Part shown: one piece after another, positions 58,516 to 64,000 of the stretch
Position numbering within the stretch: the stretch's first letter is position 1
Layout of the letters: the number at the start of each line of letters is the position of its first letter
Assembly (NCBI RefSeq): GCF_026427355.1
Contig: NZ_CP102664.1
Coordinates: 2,790,001 to 2,854,000, forward strand
From: Sphingobium sp. JS3065
GTDB taxonomy: Bacteria > Pseudomonadota > Alphaproteobacteria > Sphingomonadales > Sphingomonadaceae
DNA length: 64,000 nt
Direction of reading: 5' to 3'
The notes under the pieces: model-generated
Seen by the model: the letters and a program-made list of their open reading frames with translations, nothing else
Databases searched by the model: none
Told to the model about the DNA's origin: nothing
Made by a program: the position numbers and the translations under genes

Positions 58516-61272
58516 ATGCATAAAAGCCTTTGGATGATTTCTGTCGGCGCTATCGCATTGGGCAGCAATGTTCCCGTTGCATGGGCGCAGGAAAGCGCCA
58601 CCACCGCCGATCCGGAGAGCATCAACATCATCGTCACGGCCACGCGGCGCGCCAGCCCGCTGTCCGACGTGCCGATCGCCGTGTCCGCCGTGACGGCGCA
58701 GGCGATGCAGAATAGCGGCGCCACCGACATCCGTTCTCTCAACCAGTTGGCGCCATCGCTGCTGCTGTCCTCCACGGGCAGCGAGGCGAATGCGTCGGCG
58801 CGCGTCCGCGGCATCGGCACGGTGGGCGACAATCCGGGGCTGGAAAGCTCCGTCGCGGTGTTCATCGACGGCGTCTACCGTTCACGCACCGGCGCGGGCC
58901 TCAACGAACTGGGCGAGATCGAGCGGGTGGAGGTGCTGCGCGGGCCGCAGGGCACGTTGTTCGGCCGGAACGCCTCCGCAGGCATGATCAACATCATCAG
59001 CAAGGCGCCGGAATTCACGCTGGGCGGAAAAGCGGAAGTCACCTACGGCAATTATGATTATTGGCGCCTGGCAGGCCGCATCACCGGGCCGGTCACCGAC
59101 AAGCTGGCGCTCAGCCTGGACGGCGTCTGGTCGAAGCGGGACGGCTTTTACGATCTGGTCGACACCAGCGGAAACAAGGTCGGGGACACCAATGATCGCG
59201 ACCGCTATTTCCTGCGCGGACAGGCGCTGCTGGAACCCACGGACGCGCTCTCCATCCGCCTGATCGGGGATTATACCAACCGCGACGAAAGCTGCTGCGG
59301 CGCGGCCTATATCGAAACGCGGGAGCGCCGCCCGGTGGCGGGTGGGGGCTACAGCACCGCGCCCTTCAACCGGATCGCAGCGATATTGGCCGGTCAGGGC
59401 AGCGTCTTCGCCGCCGACCCCTATGATCGCGACCTTACCATCACGCCCGGCCGCAATTATGTGAGCAAGCTTGAGGATTGGGGCGTTTCGGGCGAAATAA
59501 ACTATGATCTGGGCGATGCCAAGCTGACCAGCATCACCGCCTATCGCGACTATAAGAGCCAGGATTATGGCGATTACGACTATAGCGGGGCCGATCTGCT
59601 CTATCGCGATCCCAACACCTATCGCCAGTTTAGAACCTTCACCCAGGAATTGCGGGCGCAGGGGACAGCTTTCCATGACGTGCTCGACTGGCTGGTGGGC
59701 GGCTATTATGCCCATGAAAAGCTGACGCTGGAGGATAATATCCGCTTCGGTGCCGATTATGGCGCATTCGCCACCTGCCGCCTGTTGGCTGGTGCAAGCG
59801 TGCCTTCGACGGGCGCGGAAAACGCCCTGCCCTGTAATAATGCGACGGCGTTGCAGGCCGCGATTCCCTTGACCTCCGCAGGCGCAAACCCGATCTTACT
59901 TTCAGGATTGCAGGCCTTGGCTGGCATTCCGAGCGGGGCTGGTGATCAAGCCTCTATCTATCGGCAGAAGAGTGAAAACTGGGCGCTCTTTACGCACAAT
60001 ATTGTGCATATCACGAACAGGATCGATTTGACTCTTGGGCTGCGATACACTCATGAAACGAAGAAATTCTCGTCGGATTTCAGCAACAATAATGATACGT
60101 GTGCGGCTCTGCAGACGCGTAATAATAATCCAGGTCTGAATGATCTGGTCGACTTGGCTACCGTTTCCATCAACGCATCGACGCCTGCTGCCACCGCCAA
60201 CGCCGTCAACCTAGCACGGGGCATATTGACCCTGGGCTGCCTGGGCAACGGTTCCACCAGCCTCAACGCCCTCAACCTTCGCGACAAGATCAGCGACGGT
60301 CAATTTTCCGGCACCGCCGTCCTGTCATGGAAGCCGGTCGACGAACTGCTGCTCTATGGCAGCTATTCGAAGGGCTATAAGGCGGGCGGCTATAATCTGG
60401 ATCGTTTCCAACTGGGATCGACGGGCCTGAACGCGGTTCCCGCCGTGTTCGCGCCGCGCACCGATGCCGACGTGACCAGCCTGCGCTTCGCGGCGGAGAA
60501 GGTCGACGCCTTCGAAATCGGGCTGAAATACAACCAGCCCAAATGGAGCGCGAACATCGCCGCCTTCCGGCAGGAGTTCAAGAATTTCCAGTTGAACACC
60601 TTCAACGGCACCAGCTTCGTCGTCCAGAACATCAACGGTTGCGACAGCGCGCTGACGGCGGCGCGGACCTGCGACAGCGGCGATGTCGGGCCGGGCCTGA
60701 TCAGCCAGGGCGTGGAGCTGGAACTGTCGGCGACGCCGGTGCGCAACGTCCGCTTCGCTGGCGGCTTCACCTATGCCCGCGCCAAATTCGCCAACCGGCT
60801 GGTCGGCAGCGGTAATGGGGCGGTGCCGCTCGATCCGGCGCTGTTCCTGCTGCCGGGATCGATCAACTCCCAGGCGCCGGAGGTGGTGACAACGGTCAGC
60901 GCATCCTGGACGCCGCCATTGGGCAGCAGCGGCCTGACAGCGCTCTTCTATGTCGACGGACGCATGAGCAGCGACTTCAACACCGGTTCCGACCTGTTCC
61001 CGGAAAAGCGGCAGGACGGTTATGCCCTGTTCAACGCCCGCATCGGCATTCGTGGGCCGCAGCAGCGCTGGGCGGTGGAATTCTGGGGCCAGAATATCTT
61101 CAACCAGGACTATACCCAGGTCGCCTTCAGCAGCCCGCTCCAGTCGAGCAGCCCCGATCAATCCACAATCGGCCAGTTCGGGCGGCCGGGCAATGTGATG
61201 GCGAACCAGTTGATCTCCGCCTATCTGGCGGAACCGCGCACCTACGGCATCACCCTGCGCGGGAGTTTCTGA
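58516..61272 (+). CDS. TonB-dependent outer-membrane receptor
   Basis: A 918-residue receptor. A signal peptide (MHKSLWMISVGAIALGSNVP then VAWAQ) precedes a TonB-box-like INIIVTATRR, the plug domain (FIDGVYRSRTGAGLNELGEIE then VLRGPQGTLFGRNASAGMIN) and a C-terminal beta-barrel ending in YGITLRGSF. The ligand is not predictable; the architecture is that of the large sphingomonad IroN/FecA-like group. The ATG at 58516 is preceded by GAGGAGAGGGA. Part of the barrel (about 59870-60170) uses noticeably more AT-rich codons than the rest. Its end overlaps the convergent yggS gene by 23 nt. Confidence 0.93.
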   Translation: MHKSLWMISVGAIALGSNVPVAWAQESATTADPESINIIVTATRRASPLSDVPIAVSAVTAQAMQNSGATDIRSLNQLAPSLLLSSTGSEANASARVRGIGTVGDNPGLESSVAVFIDGVYRSRTGAGLNELGEIERVEVLRGPQGTLFGRNASAGMINIISKAPEFTLGGKAEVTYGNYDYWRLAGRITGPVTDKLALSLDGVWSKRDGFYDLVDTSGNKVGDTNDRDRYFLRGQALLEPTDALSIRLIGDYTNRDESCCGAAYIETRERRPVAGGGYSTAPFNRIAAILAGQGSVFAADPYDRDLTITPGRNYVSKLEDWGVSGEINYDLGDAKLTSITAYRDYKSQDYGDYDYSGADLLYRDPNTYRQFRTFTQELRAQGTAFHDVLDWLVGGYYAHEKLTLEDNIRFGADYGAFATCRLLAGASVPSTGAENALPCNNATALQAAIPLTSAGANPILLSGLQALAGIPSGAGDQASIYRQKSENWALFTHNIVHITNRIDLTLGLRYTHETKKFSSDFSNNNDTCAALQTRNNNPGLNDLVDLATVSINASTPAATANAVNLARGILTLGCLGNGSTSLNALNLRDKISDGQFSGTAVLSWKPVDELLLYGSYSKGYKAGGYNLDRFQLGSTGLNAVPAVFAPRTDADVTSLRFAAEKVDAFEIGLKYNQPKWSANIAAFRQEFKNFQLNTFNGTSFVVQNINGCDSALTAARTCDSGDVGPGLISQGVELELSATPVRNVRFAGGFTYARAKFANRLVGSGNGAVPLDPALFLLPGSINSQAPEVVTTVSASWTPPLGSSGLTALFYVDGRMSSDFNTGSDLFPEKRQDGYALFNARIGIRGPQQRWAVEFWGQNIFNQDYTQVAFSSPLQSSSPDQSTIGQFGRPGNVMANQLISAYLAEPRTYGITLRGSF

Positions 61273-61981
61273 TCATGCCCCTGCCGCTCCCCGGTGTCGG
61301 GCGGGCGGCAGGGCGCTCCCCGAACAGGGCCGTGCCGACGCGGATGTCGGTCGCGCCCAGCATGATAGCCGTCTCGAAATCCCCCGACATGCCCATGGAG
61401 AGCCGTTCCAGCCCTTCATCCCGCGCCATTTTGGCGAGCAGCGCGAAAAAGGGCGCAGGCTCGAGGTTCGCGGGCGGCACGCACATCAGGCCGAGCAGCG
61501 GAATGTCGGCTGATCGCGCCGCCGCGATCAAGGCGGGGGTATCGGCGATGGCGCAACCGCCTTTCTGCTCCTCCGCGCCGATATTGACCTGAATGTAGCA
61601 GGGGACGCGCTTGTCCGCCGCGTCCATCGCCCTGGCGAGCGCCGTCAGCAGCGAGGGACGGTCCAGCGAATGGATGACGTCGAACAGCGCGACCGCATCG
61701 GCGGCCTTGTTCGACTGGAGCTGGCCGACCAGATGCAATGAGAGGCCGGGAAAATCCTCCCGCAACGCCGGCCATTTGCTTTCCGCCTCCTGCACGCGAT
61801 TTTCGCCGAAGACCCGTTGGCCCGCATCGATCAGCGGGCGGATGGCCTCTGTCGCCTGGGTCTTGGACACGGCGATCAGAGTGATGGCGTCGGCGGTGCG
61901 GCCGGTAAGGCGCGCGGCGCGCCCCATGGCGTCGCGCACTTGGGCCAGCCGGTCTGCGGCTTCGATGCTGTCGGTCGTCAT
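61250..61981 (-). CDS. yggS: YggS family pyridoxal-phosphate homeostasis protein
   Basis: A 243-residue PLP-binding TIM-barrel protein of the YggS/PROSC family. The N-terminal strand is ITLIAVSKTQATEAI with the PLP Lys in SKT, followed by FGENRVQEAESKW and LHLVGQLQSNKA, and the C-terminal LSMGMSGDFETAIMLGATDIR. It buffers free PLP. It begins 24 nt from the divergent ThiE/TenI-like gene and ends inside the tail of the TonB receptor gene. Confidence 0.94.
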   Translation of the reverse strand: MTTDSIEAADRLAQVRDAMGRAARLTGRTADAITLIAVSKTQATEAIRPLIDAGQRVFGENRVQEAESKWPALREDFPGLSLHLVGQLQSNKAADAVALFDVIHSLDRPSLLTALARAMDAADKRVPCYIQVNIGAEEQKGGCAIADTPALIAAARSADIPLLGLMCVPPANLEPAPFFALLAKMARDEGLERLSMGMSGDFETAIMLGATDIRVGTALFGERPAARPTPGSGRGMIRNSRAG

Positions 61982-62004
61982 AAGGGCTGCTATAGGCGAG
62001 GGCC

Positions 62005-62565
62005 ATGCAACGCCGCCACCGCAAAAAGCTGCCGATGATCTGGTTGATGACCGATGAACGTGTGGGGGACGCCGCCCTGCTGGCCGCCGTGGCGAGGCTG
62101 CCGAAGGGGAAGGCCGGGATCATATTCCGACATTATCGCACGGCGGCAAAGGAGCGCCGGGCTTTGTTCGATCGGGTGGCGCGGATTGCGCGAAGGCGGC
62201 GGCTGGTGCTGATGCTCGGCGGAACGGCGCGTCAGGCGCGGGGCTGGCGCGCCGATGGCTGGCACGGGGGGGATGGGCGGCGGGTTGGCGAGGCGCTGCT
62301 CCACAGCAGGCCGGTTCATGACGGGCGGGAGATGATCGCCGCATTGCGCCGTAGGGCGGACCTCGTTTTTCTCTCGCCGCTGTTCCCGACGCGCTCGCAT
62401 CCTGGTGGGCGGGCGTTGGGGCGGGCAAGATTCGCAGCTTTGGCGCGGCGGGCCGATATGCCGGTGATTGCGCTGGGCGGCGTGCGCGCGGCGCATCGAC
62501 CTATGTTGAAGGGAATCGGTGCATCGGGCTGGGCAGCGATTGATGGCCTGTCGGTTGAGGGGTGA
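62005..62565 (+). CDS. Thiamine-phosphate synthase-like (ThiE/TenI superfamily) protein
   Basis: A 186-residue (beta-alpha)8-type protein. The C-terminal half is the TMP-TENI signature LVFLSPLFPTRSHPGGRALG followed by PVIALGGV. The N-terminal part is short and Arg-rich and lacks a convincing pyrimidine-binding site. Compared with about 210 residues for ThiE, it may be a TenI-like or degenerate homologue. The start may be the ATG at 62005 or the in-frame one at 62035 (MIWLMTDERVG). It is divergent from yggS with a 23-nt gap. Confidence 0.78.
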   Translation: MQRRHRKKLPMIWLMTDERVGDAALLAAVARLPKGKAGIIFRHYRTAAKERRALFDRVARIARRRRLVLMLGGTARQARGWRADGWHGGDGRRVGEALLHSRPVHDGREMIAALRRRADLVFLSPLFPTRSHPGGRALGRARFAALARRADMPVIALGGVRAAHRPMLKGIGASGWAAIDGLSVEG

Positions 62566-62604
62566 CGTTGGCCGGTTTTGGGTGGAGGGCGGACGTTCAG
62601 TTTT

Positions 62605-62732
62605 CCGTTCGGGCTGAGCCCTTCGACTGCCTGCCAGGGCAGGCGCTCAGGATAAACTTGCCTTCGGCAAGTCGAAGCCTTCAGCCGAGCGGAGCGAGGC
62701 TTCCATGCTTCGCCTCCGCTCAGGGCGAACGG
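62605..62732. repeat. Nested palindromic intergenic element (REP-like)
   Basis: Outer arms CCGTTCGGGCTGAG (62605-62618) and CTCAGGGCGAACGG (62719-62732) pair except for two central bases. Inside, CTTCGACT/AGTCGAAG (62621-62628 and 62670-62677) encloses the hairpins CCTGCC-AGG-GCAGG and CTTGCC-TTC-GGCAAG. GAGCGGAG/CTCCGCTC (62687-62694 and 62714-62721) forms another arm. It sits between the ThiE-like gene and the convergent beta-barrel gene. Confidence 0.7.
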
Positions 62733-62826
62733 ATATCTAATGTCAGCTACTGGCCAGAAACACACAAAGCCAAGCCCAGACAAACCGCCTGGGCAGCATG
62801 CAGAGGCTTCTTCTAAGCCGCCGCCT

Positions 62827-63549
62827 TTAGAATTTGAAGATCGTGCCCAGATAGACGGCCTGGGCGTCCTGCCGGTCGTCGGTCATCGGCGCCAGACGGC
62901 CCGCGAAGCTGTTATTATAGCGCACGCCCGCGGTGACGTTCAGGTTGCGCGTCAGCGAATAGCTGCTCGCCAGATCCAGCGAATAATCCTTGTCCGCGCT
63001 CGGATTGCGGATTGCCGCGGCCGGTTCGCGGCGGCTTTCGATCAGCACCTTCGTGCTGAAGCGGTCCTTGCGGTCCTGATCCAGCGAGAAATTCCTGGCG
63101 CCCGCGATCGGTTCGACCGCCACAGGGTCCAGTTCCTTGCGGCCCACCGCATCGGGCAGGGCGAACTTGCGCCAGTTGTGCGCGTTGTTCAGGCTGAACG
63201 CGACCGGCGCGATATTCACCGGATCGATCGTCCGGCTGACGGTGACCAGATCGGCGGCGCGCACCATGACCGTCACCGACCGCTGCCCGCTGAGCGAACC
63301 GCTGGTGGGGGTGAAGCGGAAATTCTGACGACTGGCGGACGCCGCGATCTTCGCATAGGCGGCGGCCAGGCGCGGATCCTTGGTCGTCGGGGTGAAGGAG
63401 GAGATGCTGCCCAGCGCGCCCAGCGATACCGGGGCTTCAGCGCGCAGACGGACAAGGTCGGTCGCCGCGCCGATTGCGGGGGACAGCATGAAGCCGGCCA
63501 CGGCAACTGCCGAGCCTGCCAATGCGATATGTCCCCTTTTCAGGCGCAT
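62827..63549 (-). CDS. Small outer-membrane beta-barrel-like protein
   Basis: A 240-residue exported protein. A signal peptide (MRLKRGHIALAGSAVAVAGF then MLSPAIGA) precedes a Ser/Thr/Ala-rich region (SSFTPTTKDPRLAAAYAK), a middle part and a strand-rich C-terminus that ends in Phe (GTIFKF), like porins. No named family is recognised; the repeated YSLDLASSYSLTRNLNVTAGV strands suggest a barrel of about 8-10 strands. The convergent palindromic element lies just downstream. Confidence 0.75.
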   Translation of the reverse strand: MRLKRGHIALAGSAVAVAGFMLSPAIGAATDLVRLRAEAPVSLGALGSISSFTPTTKDPRLAAAYAKIAASASRQNFRFTPTSGSLSGQRSVTVMVRAADLVTVSRTIDPVNIAPVAFSLNNAHNWRKFALPDAVGRKELDPVAVEPIAGARNFSLDQDRKDRFSTKVLIESRREPAAAIRNPSADKDYSLDLASSYSLTRNLNVTAGVRYNNSFAGRLAPMTDDRQDAQAVYLGTIFKF

Positions 63550-63790
63550 GTTCCGAGTCTCTTCCCCACCGACAAATTTTCTACTGTTGCTTCTACACGC
63601 AAGACTCTGAAATTGGTAGAGCGCCGCCGCAATTTTGTCGGGGCTGTTGCATGGAACACACAGGAACTTGTTCGCTGCGGCGGCGAAGCGTGACCGCCCA
63701 TCCCCCGGCACCGCCCGACTCCCCCTTGCCGATTGGCGCGGCTTCTCTATAGAAGCGAGGCGTTTTTCTTGTTTGATGGGACATAGATCG

Positions 63791-64000
63791 ATGGTCCGCC
63801 GCCTTCCGAAAACCCTTTCCGCCGGTCTGCTGCTGGCCGCTTTCCTGCCGCTTGCCGCCTGCGGGGGCGGGGCCAAGGACCGCCCGAAGGCGGACATCGC
63901 CGCGTCGAAGGTGACGACTATCGGCGTCAACGCCTATCTGTGGCGCGCCACGCTCGACACCCTGTCCTTCATGCCGATGGTGCAGACGGATTCGAACGGC
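63791..64000 (+). CDS. DUF3576 lipoprotein, N-terminal fragment
   Basis: The gene runs off the right edge after 70 codons. The N-terminal signal ends in a lipobox (LAACGG), and the conserved DUF3576 stretch IGVNAYLWRATLDTLSFMPMVQ is visible. The family is a small alphaproteobacterial outer-membrane-associated lipoprotein of unknown function. The 241-nt spacer upstream shows no clear promoter. The ATG at 63791 is the only reasonable start. Confidence 0.85.
   Translation, partial: MVRRLPKTLSAGLLLAAFLPLAACGGGAKDRPKADIAASKVTTIGVNAYLWRATLDTLSFMPMVQTDSNG

Noticed and set aside
61275..62057. Plus-strand frames 61275-61592 and 61611-62057 opposite yggS
   Set aside because: They are shadows of yggS and have no family match.
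1..64000. tRNA, rRNA, CRISPR array, insertion sequence, prophage
   Set aside because: I looked for tRNA-like TPsiC loops, regular direct repeats, transposase or integrase motifs and found none.

Overview
The window is GC-rich DNA from an alphaproteobacterium of the family Sphingomonadaceae, probably Sphingobium-like. The reasons are gene content and order: ispG-EamA, xthA-ribA-L,D-transpeptidase, mipZ-DnaJ, PdeM, MmcB and DUF1491, plus the conserved alphaproteobacterial origin neighbourhood hemE / PEP-synthase regulator / maf / aroE / coaE / dnaQ. No tRNA, rRNA, CRISPR array or insertion sequence was seen.

Bases 1-17964 are an exopolysaccharide or capsule locus. It has a FlaA1/CapD-type nucleotide-sugar dehydratase with a (partial) DegT aminotransferase. 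It also has several glycosyltransferases, a PglC-like initiating phosphosugar transferase, a formyltransferase-like protein, a PIG-L deacetylase, a flippase, a BY-kinase chain-length regulator, a polymerase/ligase, a sulfotransferase, a lipoprotein polysaccharide-lyase-like beta-helix and two LuxR-type regulators with partly degenerate receivers. The enzyme set suggests a polymer built on a modified 4-amino-dideoxy sugar. An RTX/cadherin giant (18107-21844) follows and is a likely secreted adhesin or matrix protein.

Bases 21848-44730 are mostly housekeeping genes: flavin reductase, maeB, mutS, glnD, the xthA-ribA-ldt operon, lolA, ftsK, a GNAT remnant, an EamA exporter, ispG, a FadL-like porin, phosphohexomutase, mipZ-DnaJ and panC. 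Two pairs of conserved non-coding elements lie between these genes. One pair (34198-34330 and 40916-41047) looks like a paralogous small-RNA family on the minus strand, each copy ending in a tetraloop terminator. The other pair (24882-25025 and 32976-33115) is a long nested hairpin with compensatory differences in its stems.

Bases 44766-53628 hold hemJ-hemE, a candidate chromosomal replication origin (46273-46560, with two perfect DnaA boxes, several variants and six GANTC sites), then the co-directional ppsR-maf-aroE-coaE-dnaQ run, hpf-ptsN, and small conserved genes. Bases 53629-64000 carry a multi-branched palindromic element, an ankyrin protein, SCO1, a YcgN/YgjP pair, TrhO, PdeM, a TonB-dependent receptor with a visibly AT-richer patch, YggS, a ThiE/TenI-like gene, a second nested palindrome, a small beta-barrel protein and a truncated DUF3576 lipoprotein.
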